DNA from: an uncultured Bacteroidales bacterium
Lineage (GTDB): Bacteria > Bacteroidota > Bacteroidia > Bacteroidales > Paludibacteraceae
Length of the DNA: 64,000 bases
NCBI GenBank assembly: GCA_903901975.1
Contig: CAIUTB010000118.1
Location: 62,001-126,000, forward strand
Direction of reading: 5' to 3'
Shown in pieces: positions 28,063 to 38,590 of the stretch. How positions within the stretch are numbered: position 1 is the first letter of the stretch; every line of letters begins with the position of its first letter. Position numbers and translations under genes: made by a program. The notes under the pieces are model-generated. The model was not told the DNA's origin. It saw only the letters and a list, made by a program, of their open reading frames with translations, and did not search any database.

Positions 28063-29703
28063 TTAATAACCCGGATTCTGAGTCAGATTTGGATTAGCAT
28101 TAATATCGGTAGAAGGTAACGGGAAGATATTCAAATCAGAACTAAAGCTTGTAACTGTCGGTGTTCCATCATCCGCAGGCGCCACTCCACCTTTCCAGTC
28201 CCAATTGTAGGTATTTGTTCCACCGTACTGATTAAAGCGAATTAAATCAGAACGACGATAACCTTCAAAGAAAAACTCTTTGGCTCTTTCATCAATGATA
28301 TTTTGTAAAGTTGGAGTAATAGCTAATGTTACTGCACCTGCACGAGATCTCAATGCATTAACAGCTTGTTGAGCAGTATATCCTCCAATTACCGCTGCAC
28401 CTCTTGTTACAGCTTCAGCATAATTCAGATAAGCTTCTGCTGCCCGCATAAATGGAACATCGGTATCTGTATATTGTACATCATGTGAGGCCGCCCCATC
28501 TGCCCTGACATTACTGTATTTTATAACCTGATATCCTTCTTTAAAAGTATTCATAGGCCCGATATTTAAAGCAGTACATACTGATTTTTTATCAAACAAG
28601 GCTCTGTTGTCTTTCATTGAAGCCAATATTGCTGTTGTTAAGTTTGTTGCATCTGAAAAGAAGGTTGAACCAGTAGGGAAAAACTTCTTCACCAGGCTGG
28701 CTCTGGCTCTGTTACCACCCCATCCTGCATTTGAACCCCAGCTTACCATACCATTTGTATGCGTTGATGCTATTAAGAATAAAGACCCACCCCAGCAGGT
28801 TGTTTTTATTCCATCCTGAGCTATTGCGAAAATTATTTCATTGGGGGCTAAATTGACAGTAGATCCATCAACTACTCCGGCATTATCTGCCATAAATAAT
28901 TGTTTGTAAGCCGGACATAAAGTATAACCCGAACTTGGATCAATTACTTTTTTCGCATAAATAGCGGCTGAATCCCATTTGGCAGTACCGGTATATACTT
29001 GTGCATTGAGAAATAACCTTGAACGTAACAACCAATTCGCAACAACATTTACCCGATAATATGGTTTAGCAACTCCGGCAGCATACATATCCGGCTCACA
29101 AGCTGCCAATTCTTTATTTACATAGGCATACAAATTTGCACGTGTAATTTGAGGTGCATAACCTTGAAGTAACACTGTTTCTGTGAATGGAACAGTACCA
29201 AACATATCCAACAGGTAATAGTAATTTAATGCACGCATAAAACGGGTTTCGGCACGTTGTCTGACAGATTTTGCATCAGTAAGACTGGCAGTTTGTTGCA
29301 GGAACTGATTACAAAGAGTGATATTGAAATAGAATCGGCCATACAATCCTTTAACCTGATCATGTGATGAAGACCATTTATTAAAGTTTAATTCGGGTAT
29401 ACCCGGGTCACCCCACGAGCACATGGCCTCATCGGTCGTTAACTCATTCAAATTCCAGATTAATCTCACAAAGGCTGATGTGCCTTCGTCAATACCGGCG
29501 ACATCCCCATTACCGGAAGGTCCTTCCTGACCAGTCAATGCTAAGGATGAATAGATCTTTGCAAATACACCGTCCTGATCAAATGTTTGAATTACACTTG
29601 GATCAATAGGTTCAACATTCAAATCGTTCACACATGACGTCATGCTGATTGCAAACACAAACGACAGAATGGGGATAATCAATTTTATATTTCTATATTT
29701 CAT
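28063..29703 (-). CDS. SusD/RagB-family glycan-binding lipoprotein
   Basis: Lipobox MTSCVNDL, RAETRFMRALNYYYLLDMFGTVPFTE, FMRAAEAYLNYAEAV, ERAKEFFFEGYRRSDLIRF. Confidence 0.95.
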   Translation of the reverse strand: MKYRNIKLIIPILSFVFAISMTSCVNDLNVEPIDPSVIQTFDQDGVFAKIYSSLALTGQEGPSGNGDVAGIDEGTSAFVRLIWNLNELTTDEAMCSWGDPGIPELNFNKWSSSHDQVKGLYGRFYFNITLCNQFLQQTASLTDAKSVRQRAETRFMRALNYYYLLDMFGTVPFTETVLLQGYAPQITRANLYAYVNKELAACEPDMYAAGVAKPYYRVNVVANWLLRSRLFLNAQVYTGTAKWDSAAIYAKKVIDPSSGYTLCPAYKQLFMADNAGVVDGSTVNLAPNEIIFAIAQDGIKTTCWGGSLFLIASTHTNGMVSWGSNAGWGGNRARASLVKKFFPTGSTFFSDATNLTTAILASMKDNRALFDKKSVCTALNIGPMNTFKEGYQVIKYSNVRADGAASHDVQYTDTDVPFMRAAEAYLNYAEAVTRGAAVIGGYTAQQAVNALRSRAGAVTLAITPTLQNIIDERAKEFFFEGYRRSDLIRFNQYGGTNTYNWDWKGGVAPADDGTPTVTSFSSDLNIFPLPSTDINANPNLTQNPGY

Positions 29704-29730
29704 AATGATTCTTTTTATAATGGTTTAAAA

Positions 29731-32700
29731 TTAGAAATTAAGGCTTAATCCAACCATAGTTATCATTGGTCGTGGGTAAATACTGTTATCAATTCCACCA
29801 TATACTTCAGGATCTAATCCTTTATAACTTGTAATAACAAATGGATTTTGAACAGTAGCATAAATACGACCACTTGAAATTGCTTTAAACAGGTTCTTAA
29901 AAGAGTAACCAAAGGTTATATTATCACAGCGTATAAATGATGCATTTTGAACAAAATAGTCCGACAAATAATAGTTTGTTGCATTTTTTGTAAAATTAGT
30001 CTCCAATGCCGAGCTCGGTTTATTAGAGAAGAAACCCGAAGATGACCAAACACCGGATGAACCAACATATGCACTACGAGCTGCAACATCATTATACATG
30101 TAATTGCCTAAACTTGCACGCAAAGTAAAACCTAAATCAAAGTTCTTATAAATGATTTTACTCGAAAATCCCATGGTTATATCTGCAGCTGGATTATGAA
30201 AGAAATAACGGTCGTCGTCATTAATTACTTGTTTGGCAGAAGGTATTTTCTTGCCATCAGCATCGAGCTTAAATGTACCATCTGGATTCTTATCATAGTC
30301 TATCGATCTATTTACAAATGAGCCTTCAATTGGTTTGCTCGTTATACTATCATAAACCTGCTGATAAACATAGAATGAACTGGCAGCGTGTCCTACGGAA
30401 TGAGCTTGAATATTATTTCCTGTACCGGAAGAAATACCTCCTGTAGCTACTATATAATTAGCTTTTGTACCACTAATTAATTTTGTAATTTCATTTTTAT
30501 TGTAGGTCACATTATAACCTATCTCCCAGGTTAAATTTTTAGTTGATATGGCTTTTGCGCTGATTGAAAATTCAAGTCCCTGATTATTCAGCGAACCGAT
30601 ATTACTGATAACCTGATTACTGAAGTTTGAACCGGCTGGGAGGTCAACTTTATTTAATAAGTCATTTGTTACCCTGTAATAATAATCCAACGAACCGGAG
30701 ATCCGCGAATTCAATAATCCAAAGTCTATCCCACCATTATAAGTGGTGGTTTGTTCCCATTTAAGAATTGAATTATAAACATTGGGTCTATATGTTGTAA
30801 TATACTCATTGTTATCACCAAGGGGATAATAAGCACCTACAATATTATTTTGATAAACAGGAATATATGGATAATCTCCCTGATTAATATTTTGTTGACC
30901 CGTAACTCCATACCCTAATCTAAACTTCAAATCCGATACCGTTTTGTTGTCTTTCAAAAAGTCTTCTTCGCTAACTTTCCAGGCAACAGCAGCTGCAGGG
31001 AAAAGAGCCCAACGATTTGCAGCAGAAAATCTGGAAGAACCGTCATCACGTAACGTAAATGTGGCTAAATATTTATTATTATAGGTATAGTTTAATCTAC
31101 CAAAAAACGAAACTAAATAATTTTCAGATTTCCATTCTTTTGCTTTATAACTATAACCACCAATATGACCTGTAACTGGATCAAGTACATTTGTTTCCAA
31201 ACCCTCATAAGAATTACTTCCCTCATGATGGAATTTCTGCCATTCGTAACCAGCCATTACATCGAACTTCTGTTTATCAATCTCTTTAGAGTATTGCATA
31301 TAATAGTTTAATGATTCATTTATTTTGCTGATTTCCTCCCAACCCTGTCGTCCATGATGCGTATCACTTCCCGACAATGAGTCAATGTATAAAGTTTGTA
31401 GACCACTGGCTGATTCAATTCCCAAATTTAAGTGTAATCTGAGTTCCGGTAAAAAATGACATTTATAGTCAAATTCAGCGCTGCCAATAAAATCTTTTGA
31501 ATTAGCCACATCCATTTTTTGGTTTAAGCTTGCAACCGGATTTTTCATTGATAGAGAATTGGCTATTGTAACCCCTTTATCAGTTGTATTCCATTGCCAG
31601 TATCCGCCAAAATTCTTTCTGTAGATATCACCATACCCCATAACAGGTTCAGTAGGATCCATTGAAGCTGCTGATCCCACCACACCACCATCGGCATATC
31701 TGTTTCTTACAAGCATTCCCTTTGCATTCAAATTTATTTTCAAATGATCGTCAAAAAGCGATGGATTAAGACTGAAAGCTCCGGTATATCGTTCAAAATT
31801 AGACGTTTTTATAATACCATTCTGATTTGTATAACCTACCGAAAAACGATATGGCATATTTTTAAAACCACCCATAACATTAATATTATGATCGGTACTT
31901 AATGCTGTTTGATATATTTCACTTTGCCAGTCTGTACTGTTTGTCCATTTTCCATTTTTATCAAGCCACATATAGGTATTGTTTATTTTGGAAAGAACAT
32001 CAGGTTTACCGGCATATAATGTTTTGACTAAATCTCTGAATTGATCACCGCTTAGGACATCAAGTGTCTTTTTGATATTACTTACCGACATGTTTCCTTC
32101 GTATGATATCCGTGGTTTAGAACCTTTTTCACCTTTCTTGGTGGTTATAATGATTACACCATTCGATGCACGTGAACCGTAAATAGCAGTTGCAGAAGCA
32201 TCTTTCAAGACTGTAAAAGTCTCAATATCATTCGGGTTAATTGCACTCAAAGGGTTTGCAACACCTTTTACTCCATCATTATCCATAGCCAGTCCATCAA
32301 TTACAATTAACGGATCGTTGCTGGCATTAAGTGATGAACCACCACGAATACGAATGGTTGCTCCACCACCCGGAGTACCACCTCCTGAAGTAACATTAAC
32401 ACCGGCAATTTTACCGGTAATCATGTCCTGAGCATTCGTGGTAAGACCTTTGTTTAATTTGTCCGGTTTAATGGCAGTCAGTGAACCGGTAGCATCGTTC
32501 TTCTTAACAACACCATAACCAATTGCAACCACCTCACCTAAAGCAATTGCATTTTCTTTTAATTGAATAAGTAGATTCTTTTTACCTGATACTGGAACTT
32601 CAACAGTTAGATAACCAAGGTATTTTACGACAAGGGTTGCATTAGTTGGAACCGAAATTGTAAATTGTCCATCTAAATTCGTAATAATACCTTTCGAGGT

Positions 32701-32865
32701 TCCCTTTTCCAGAATGCTTGCGCCGAGGATAGGTTCCCCGTTGGCAGCATCTTTCACAACTCCGGATACTGATATTTGTTGGGCATTGGCTGTTAAACCA
32801 AGAACAAACATCACAAATACGGCTACTAAAGCGCGTAATTTGGGCTTAAAGTGATTGTACTTCAT
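29731..32865 (-). CDS. SusC/RagA-family TonB-dependent transporter
   Basis: Carboxypeptidase-like N-domain (VSGVVKDAANGEPILGASILEKGTSKGIITNLDGQF), plug domain (IRGGSSLNASNDPLIVIDG), beta-barrel end PRPMITMVGLSLNF. Confidence 0.96.
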   Translation of the reverse strand: MKYNHFKPKLRALVAVFVMFVLGLTANAQQISVSGVVKDAANGEPILGASILEKGTSKGIITNLDGQFTISVPTNATLVVKYLGYLTVEVPVSGKKNLLIQLKENAIALGEVVAIGYGVVKKNDATGSLTAIKPDKLNKGLTTNAQDMITGKIAGVNVTSGGGTPGGGATIRIRGGSSLNASNDPLIVIDGLAMDNDGVKGVANPLSAINPNDIETFTVLKDASATAIYGSRASNGVIIITTKKGEKGSKPRISYEGNMSVSNIKKTLDVLSGDQFRDLVKTLYAGKPDVLSKINNTYMWLDKNGKWTNSTDWQSEIYQTALSTDHNINVMGGFKNMPYRFSVGYTNQNGIIKTSNFERYTGAFSLNPSLFDDHLKINLNAKGMLVRNRYADGGVVGSAASMDPTEPVMGYGDIYRKNFGGYWQWNTTDKGVTIANSLSMKNPVASLNQKMDVANSKDFIGSAEFDYKCHFLPELRLHLNLGIESASGLQTLYIDSLSGSDTHHGRQGWEEISKINESLNYYMQYSKEIDKQKFDVMAGYEWQKFHHEGSNSYEGLETNVLDPVTGHIGGYSYKAKEWKSENYLVSFFGRLNYTYNNKYLATFTLRDDGSSRFSAANRWALFPAAAVAWKVSEEDFLKDNKTVSDLKFRLGYGVTGQQNINQGDYPYIPVYQNNIVGAYYPLGDNNEYITTYRPNVYNSILKWEQTTTYNGGIDFGLLNSRISGSLDYYYRVTNDLLNKVDLPAGSNFSNQVISNIGSLNNQGLEFSISAKAISTKNLTWEIGYNVTYNKNEITKLISGTKANYIVATGGISSGTGNNIQAHSVGHAASSFYVYQQVYDSITSKPIEGSFVNRSIDYDKNPDGTFKLDADGKKIPSAKQVINDDDRYFFHNPAADITMGFSSKIIYKNFDLGFTLRASLGNYMYNDVAARSAYVGSSGVWSSSGFFSNKPSSALETNFTKNATNYYLSDYFVQNASFIRCDNITFGYSFKNLFKAISSGRIYATVQNPFVITSYKGLDPEVYGGIDNSIYPRPMITMVGLSLNF

Positions 32866-32983
32866 GCATTAATTTTTTAAGGATTTAAAATTATTTTATT
32901 TTATTGTATCATTGAGGCATTCTGTACTTTAACTGATTTCAATTCAAATTAAAATAATCAAATGCGTTTATCAATTCATGTAG

Positions 32984-32991
32984 CAAAAATA
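32984..32991 (-). promoter_or_regulatory. -7 box TATTTTTG (minus strand) for susC-like gene
   Basis: Plus-strand tagCAAAAATAgngtatta context is nearly identical to that at 27910. Confidence 0.5.
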
Positions 32992-33047
32992 GAGTATTAA
33001 TAATTATGTGTAAACTCTGTTTAATAAATATAAATCGAAAAACCTAT

Positions 33048-33059
33048 GCAAACGTTTGC
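33048..33059. promoter_or_regulatory. LacI-family operator GCAAACGTTTGC in the divergent susC/lacI intergenic region
   Basis: Perfect palindrome, 64 bp from the susC -7 box. Confidence 0.82.
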
Positions 33060-33245
33060 GAATTATATCTTTAAAATTCGCGGAAATAATTTTTTTTTCG
33101 GATAATCTGTTTTACATTTGCATTATAATTATTTATACACAGGAAAATTGAACTTGTTCATTTTTCAATTTCAGACAATTATAATCTGATTTTCAAAACC
33201 TTACCTTAAATCACGCAGTAGTTATTTAATTTAAAGCATTTCGTA

Positions 33246-34262
33246 ATGGCTATGAAAAAAACTCCAATTACTATTAAAGACATTGCACGGGCATTGAATA
33301 TTTCCCCTTCTACTGTATCAAGAGCACTCAAGAATCACCCCGACATAAGTCAAGACACAAAAGACCGTGTTAATAAATATGCAAAGGATTATAATTATAA
33401 GCCGAACACATTGGCTTTAAGCTTAAGAATGAGCAGAAACAATACCATCGGGGTCATTGTGCCGGAAATAAATAATTATTTTTTCTCTTCTATTCTTTCC
33501 GGTATTGAACAAATTGCAAATCAGGAAGATTTCAATGTAATCATCTGCCAGTCAAGCGAGAACTACGAAAAAGAAGTTCGTGACACTAAAGCTTTAATTT
33601 CTACACGTGTTTCGGGCGTATTGGCTTCACTGTGTAAACATACTACTAACTACGACCATTTTCAGGATATAATTGACAGCGATATTCCGCTCGTGTTTTT
33701 CGACCGGATTTGTATCGGTATAAATACCGACCGCGTGGTGGTTGACGATTACGCAGGAGCTTATGCAGCGGTGGAATACCTTATTCAAACCGGTTGCAAG
33801 CGGATTGCATTCTACAGTTCACCTGTTCATTTAGAAATTTCCAAAAACAGAAAGAACGGTTATCTGGATGCACTCCGAAAATATGGTTTGCCTGTTGACG
33901 AAAGTCTCATCCGGGTTTGCGATACCCGCGAAGAAGCGATTATTATTACTCCCGAAATTCTGGATAGTCCCAACAGACCGGATGGCTTTTTTGCAATAAA
34001 TGACCATTGCGCAGCGGGAATTCTTTATTCTGTAAAATTAGCCAAACTAAGAGTGCCGGAAGATATTTCAATCTTTGGATTTTCAGATGGTGAATTGGCA
34101 AAGGCCTGTGATCCTATGCTTAGTACTGTCGAACAACATGGATTTGAGATGGGAAAACATGCTGCTAAACTCCTTCTCGACAAAATAAATGGTATCACTC
34201 ACGGACAATATTCAAATAAAATTGTGAAAACGAATTTAATTATTCGTGGAACGACAAAGTAA
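33246..34262 (+). CDS. LacI-family transcriptional regulator
   Basis: ITIKDIARALNISPSTVSRALKNHPDISQDTKDRVNKYAKDYNYKPN HTH plus periplasmic-binding-like domain. Confidence 0.95.
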   Translation: MAMKKTPITIKDIARALNISPSTVSRALKNHPDISQDTKDRVNKYAKDYNYKPNTLALSLRMSRNNTIGVIVPEINNYFFSSILSGIEQIANQEDFNVIICQSSENYEKEVRDTKALISTRVSGVLASLCKHTTNYDHFQDIIDSDIPLVFFDRICIGINTDRVVVDDYAGAYAAVEYLIQTGCKRIAFYSSPVHLEISKNRKNGYLDALRKYGLPVDESLIRVCDTREEAIIITPEILDSPNRPDGFFAINDHCAAGILYSVKLAKLRVPEDISIFGFSDGELAKACDPMLSTVEQHGFEMGKHAAKLLLDKINGITHGQYSNKIVKTNLIIRGTTK

Positions 34263-34270
34263 AACAAAAC

Positions 34271-35644
34271 ATGAAACATAAAACTCAATATAATAACACA
34301 AAACCTCATTTCAATTTCTTACAAATTCTGAGTTTGAGCATGGGATTTTTGGGAATTCAATTTGGATATGCCCTTCAGAATGCCAATGCCAGTAGAATTC
34401 TTCAAACATTCGGAGCTGATATTGAACAACTTTCGTGGTTTTGGCTGGCTGCTCCTATAACCGGTATGATAATTCAACCCATCATCGGGCATTATTCCGA
34501 TCATACCTGGACTAAGCTTGGTCGTCGTCGACCTTTTTTTCTGGTTGGCGCTATCTTGGCATCGATTGCACTAATATTAATGCCCAATGCAGGCGTTTTT
34601 GCAAACGTTTTACCGGCTATGTTTATCGGTGCTGGATTTCTTATGATTATGGATGCTTCTTTCAATGTAGCTATGGAACCCTTCCGCGCCTTGGTGGCCG
34701 ATATGCTTCCTGCCGATCAAAGTACGCTGGGTTTCTCTATCCAGACATTTTTAATCGGAGTTGGAGCAGTTTTTGGTTCATGGCTTCCTTATATTTTGGC
34801 AGAAGGATTGGGTATTTCTAAAGTTGCCGCCAACGGTGGTATACCTGACAATGTGGTCTTTTCGTTTTATATTGGTGCAGGCGTTATGATAGTAACCATA
34901 CTCTGGACTATATTCACAACCAAGGAGTATTCTCCCGAAGAACTTGCTGTATTCAATGCTGAAAATGAAACCATTAAACAAGAAGAAAGTAAATTCTCGG
35001 ACATTTTCAGAGATATTGCCACCATGCCAAAAACCATGAAACAACTTGGATTGGTTCAATTTTTCTCCTGGATAGCTTTGTTCGGCATGTGGGTTTTTAC
35101 CACTCCGGCTGTTGCACAACATGTTTATGGACTGGCTGTTAGCGATACAAAATCGGTTCTTTATCAGGATGCTGGGAATTGGGTAGGAATTATTTTTGGA
35201 GTTTACAATGGTGTGGCGATGATTTATGCGTTGCTGCTCCCTTCAATTGCTCATAAAATTGGTCGCAAAATGACGCACAGTATCTCGTTAATTGCAGGTG
35301 CAATTGGTTTAATATCAATTTATTTCATTACTAATCCAACCAACCTTATTTATTCAATGATTGGAGTTGGAATGGCATGGGGCAGTATATTATCCATGCC
35401 ATATGCCATTTTGGCTCCTGCCCTACCCCTCAAAAAAATGGGAATTTATATGGGAATTTTCAATATCTTCATTACAGTTCCACAAATTATCAATGGACTT
35501 TTTGGAGGAATGATTGTAAAACATATTTTTGATTCGCAAGCTATTTTTGCCATAATGATGTCGGGATGTTTTCTGATAATTGCTGCTATAAGTGTTTTGT
35601 GGGTCGAGGATAAAGTTCACGATGAACTTTCAACTAAAAAATGA
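34271..35644 (+). CDS. MFS sugar transporter (SLC45/maltose-type)
   Basis: GIQFGYALQNANASRILQTFGADIEQLSWFWLAAPITGMIIQPIIGHYSDHTWTKLGRRRPFFLVG. Confidence 0.92.
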   Translation: MKHKTQYNNTKPHFNFLQILSLSMGFLGIQFGYALQNANASRILQTFGADIEQLSWFWLAAPITGMIIQPIIGHYSDHTWTKLGRRRPFFLVGAILASIALILMPNAGVFANVLPAMFIGAGFLMIMDASFNVAMEPFRALVADMLPADQSTLGFSIQTFLIGVGAVFGSWLPYILAEGLGISKVAANGGIPDNVVFSFYIGAGVMIVTILWTIFTTKEYSPEELAVFNAENETIKQEESKFSDIFRDIATMPKTMKQLGLVQFFSWIALFGMWVFTTPAVAQHVYGLAVSDTKSVLYQDAGNWVGIIFGVYNGVAMIYALLLPSIAHKIGRKMTHSISLIAGAIGLISIYFITNPTNLIYSMIGVGMAWGSILSMPYAILAPALPLKKMGIYMGIFNIFITVPQIINGLFGGMIVKHIFDSQAIFAIMMSGCFLIIAAISVLWVEDKVHDELSTKK

Positions 35645-35677
35645 CAAAATAAACGAACCATTCAAATTCCACATACT

Positions 35678-36631
35678 ATGAAAGAACAAGTAGAAATTGA
35701 TCTCTGGAGTATTTCTGATGATACTTTCAGACCAGAGAAACAAGCTGAAGCTGAGCAAATTTTCTGTCTGACTAACGGAAAAATAGGCCAGCGGGCAAGC
35801 TTTGAGGAATTTTACTCAGGTGAAACTACTAACGGAACCTACCTTTCAGGCGTATATTGTTCGGAAAACGATGCAAAAACCCTTTCAAACCTTCCCAACT
35901 GGACAAGTTTAAATGTACGTTTGAATACTGAATTAGTAGACCTGGCTCAATGTGAAGTAATCCGTTTCCGTCGAACCTTGAATATGAAACAAGGCTTTTT
36001 GGAACGAAATTTTGAAATAAAAACGGCTAATAACGAGCATCTTGAAGTTTCTATACATCGATTCCTGAGTTTAGCTCAAACGGAAGTTGGAGCGATAAAA
36101 TATTCCGTAAAATCACTAGATTTTGTTGGACGCATTACGTTTTCACCTATTATTGATGGAGATTTCAATTCGTTTGAAGCAGCTGACAATGAACCTGAAT
36201 GGAATGTATTACAATCTAAAATTCAACAAGATGTGGCTCACCTTTGGATACAAACCAGAAAGACTAATTTTCAGGTTTGCGAGGCCATGACTTTTGATTT
36301 CTTTAAAAATAATGCCCAAATCAAAACAAACCCAACCAAAATTGAAAAACAAAAAGTGGCTGGATTTTCATTCGGAACGGATATGAAAGCGGGTGATTCG
36401 GTTTGCGTTTATAAATTTGTTTCGATGTTAAGTTCATTGAATTATCCATATCTGGAATTAACTACAAACGCCTGCCAAAAAGCTATTCAGGCAAAAAATA
36501 CCGGGTGGATTGATCTTTTTGAAGAAAACAATCAGGCTTGGCAACAACACTGGGATACTTTGGGTTTATTGTCCCCAAAAACCGAGCAATCGACTATTAT
36601 AAAAGCATTTAAACAACTCCAACCAGCCTGA
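35678..36631 (+). pseudogene. GH65 maltose phosphorylase-like N-terminal domain only (catalytic barrel missing)
   Basis: N-terminal super-sandwich domain (EQIFCLTNGKIGQRASFEEFYSGETTNGTYLSGVY) through the AWQQHW linker; ends after 317 aa; next gene begins 36 bp later. Confidence 0.75.
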
Positions 36632-36666
36632 ATTTCAATTTACAAACGATAAGAAATACCGGAAAA

Positions 36667-38511
36667 ATGAAGAAAATCATTTTAATAGTACTGACTTTTA
36701 TTTTTGTTTTACAACTTGAAGCTAAAAACAGTCCGTTGATTCAACGGGTTGAACCCACTTTTTGGTGGACAGAAATGAATCAACCTGAACTTCAGATTAT
36801 GTTGTATGGCACCAATATTAGTTCAGCAGTAATTTCAATCAATTATCCCGGTATTACTGTTTCACGAAAAGAACTGACTGACAATCCAAATTATCTGTTT
36901 CTGTATCTGAATATTACAAAAGAAGCACTTCCCGGAAAGTTTAATATTCAATTGACAACAGACAAGAAAAAGCAAACCATCGTTTATGAATTAAAAAAAC
37001 GTCGAGATGGTTCATCTTCCCGTAGAAGTTTTACGGAAGCCGATGCCATTTATCTGCTTATGCCCGACCGTTTTGCAAATGCGAATCCTTCAAACGATTC
37101 CATTACAGGGTATCATCAGGGCGTTCATCGCGAAATTCCGGGAGCACGACATGGTGGTGATATTGATGGAATTATCTCGAAAATTCCATACCTGGCGGAT
37201 TTGGGAATAACTGCTATATGGACCACTCCGCTTTTTGATAACAATGACACGAAGTATTCTTATCATCATTATGCCTGCTCCGATTATTACAAAATTGATT
37301 CCCGGCTGGGCAAAAATGAAGATTATCTGCGACTTTCTGAAACATGCCATAAAAACGGACTAAAACTAATTATCGACCTTGTGCCAAATCATTGTGGCTC
37401 ATCACATTGGTGGATGAACGATTTGCCGGCAAAAGACTGGTTAAATGTCTGGCCAAGTTATACTTCGTCGAATTACCGTATGACCGCCTGGACTGACCCA
37501 CATGCTTCGGAGGCCGATTTATATAAGTTGACACACGGTTGGTTTGCACCCAATATGCCCGATTTAAACCTTCAAAATCCATTGCTTTTCGACTATTTGC
37601 GACAAGTTTATACTTTTTGGATTGAATCGGCCAATATTGATGGAATGCGTGTTGATACCTATCCATATAACGACATAAAAACAGCAGCCCGCTTTATTCA
37701 GGCTATCCGGAATGAATATCCGAATATGAATGTGGTGGGCGAATGTTGGGTTAAAACACCGGCAGAAATTGCTTATTATCAATCGGGCAACCGAAATAAA
37801 AATGGGTTTGATTCACACCTGACAAGCGTTATGGATTTTTGCTTAAAAGATGTACTTTCCGCTTCATTCAACGAACGTGAAAGCTGGGATGGTGGAATGG
37901 CTCGATTCTATTCGCTTTATGCTCAGGATTTTGTATATCCGAATCCAAACCTGATAATGAATTTTTTGGATAATCATGACATTGACCGATATTCTACAGC
38001 TGTAAAGAATGATATTCAGAAATACAAAATGGCTTTGGCCATGCTGATTACAGCCCGTGGTTATCCACAAATATATTACGGAACAGAAATCATGCTCGAC
38101 GGAATTGCCGGAAGTTATGAAGGGAACCGTTTTGATTTTCCGGGTGGCTGGGCTGCTGATAAACGAAATGCATTTTCGGCTGAGAACAGAACAAATGCTG
38201 AGAATGAAGTGTTTAGTTATTTAAAATCACTTTTGAATTACCGAAAAAACAATCCGGTACTTCAAAATGGAAAAATGAAACAGTTCATTCCTGAAAGAGG
38301 AATTTACGTCAATTTTCGCTATGACAATGAAAAAACGATTATGATAATTGCCAATAACAATCAAGAATCCAACGAATTACAATTCGAAAGATTCAACGAA
38401 ATGTTGGGAGGAAAAACGGAAGGACTTGAAATCACGAATTCAAAAACCTATTCATTACAAAAGCCCCTATCAATTCCGGCAAAAACGGTATTGATGCTGG
38501 AACTAAAATAA
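36667..38511 (+). CDS. GH13 neopullulanase/cyclomaltodextrinase-like (SusA-like)
   Basis: Cyclomaltodextrinase N-terminal domain; LMPDRFANANPSND, DIDGIISKIPYLADLGITAIWTTPLFDNN, IIDLVPNHCG, IDGMRVDTYPY, VGECW, NFLDNHD. Confidence 0.93.
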   Translation: MKKIILIVLTFIFVLQLEAKNSPLIQRVEPTFWWTEMNQPELQIMLYGTNISSAVISINYPGITVSRKELTDNPNYLFLYLNITKEALPGKFNIQLTTDKKKQTIVYELKKRRDGSSSRRSFTEADAIYLLMPDRFANANPSNDSITGYHQGVHREIPGARHGGDIDGIISKIPYLADLGITAIWTTPLFDNNDTKYSYHHYACSDYYKIDSRLGKNEDYLRLSETCHKNGLKLIIDLVPNHCGSSHWWMNDLPAKDWLNVWPSYTSSNYRMTAWTDPHASEADLYKLTHGWFAPNMPDLNLQNPLLFDYLRQVYTFWIESANIDGMRVDTYPYNDIKTAARFIQAIRNEYPNMNVVGECWVKTPAEIAYYQSGNRNKNGFDSHLTSVMDFCLKDVLSASFNERESWDGGMARFYSLYAQDFVYPNPNLIMNFLDNHDIDRYSTAVKNDIQKYKMALAMLITARGYPQIYYGTEIMLDGIAGSYEGNRFDFPGGWAADKRNAFSAENRTNAENEVFSYLKSLLNYRKNNPVLQNGKMKQFIPERGIYVNFRYDNEKTIMIIANNNQESNELQFERFNEMLGGKTEGLEITNSKTYSLQKPLSIPAKTVLMLELK

Positions 38512-38590
38512 ACTATTTTGATTTAAAGTTATACTATTACTAATCAGATCTTTAAACTTAATTGGATGAAAGGTCAAAAATCAATTTATT

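Noticed and set aside
34601-34610. GCAAACGTTT inside the MFS transporter gene as a third LacI operator
   Set aside because: Only 10 of 12 bases match, the palindrome is broken, and it lies deep inside coding sequence; likely chance.
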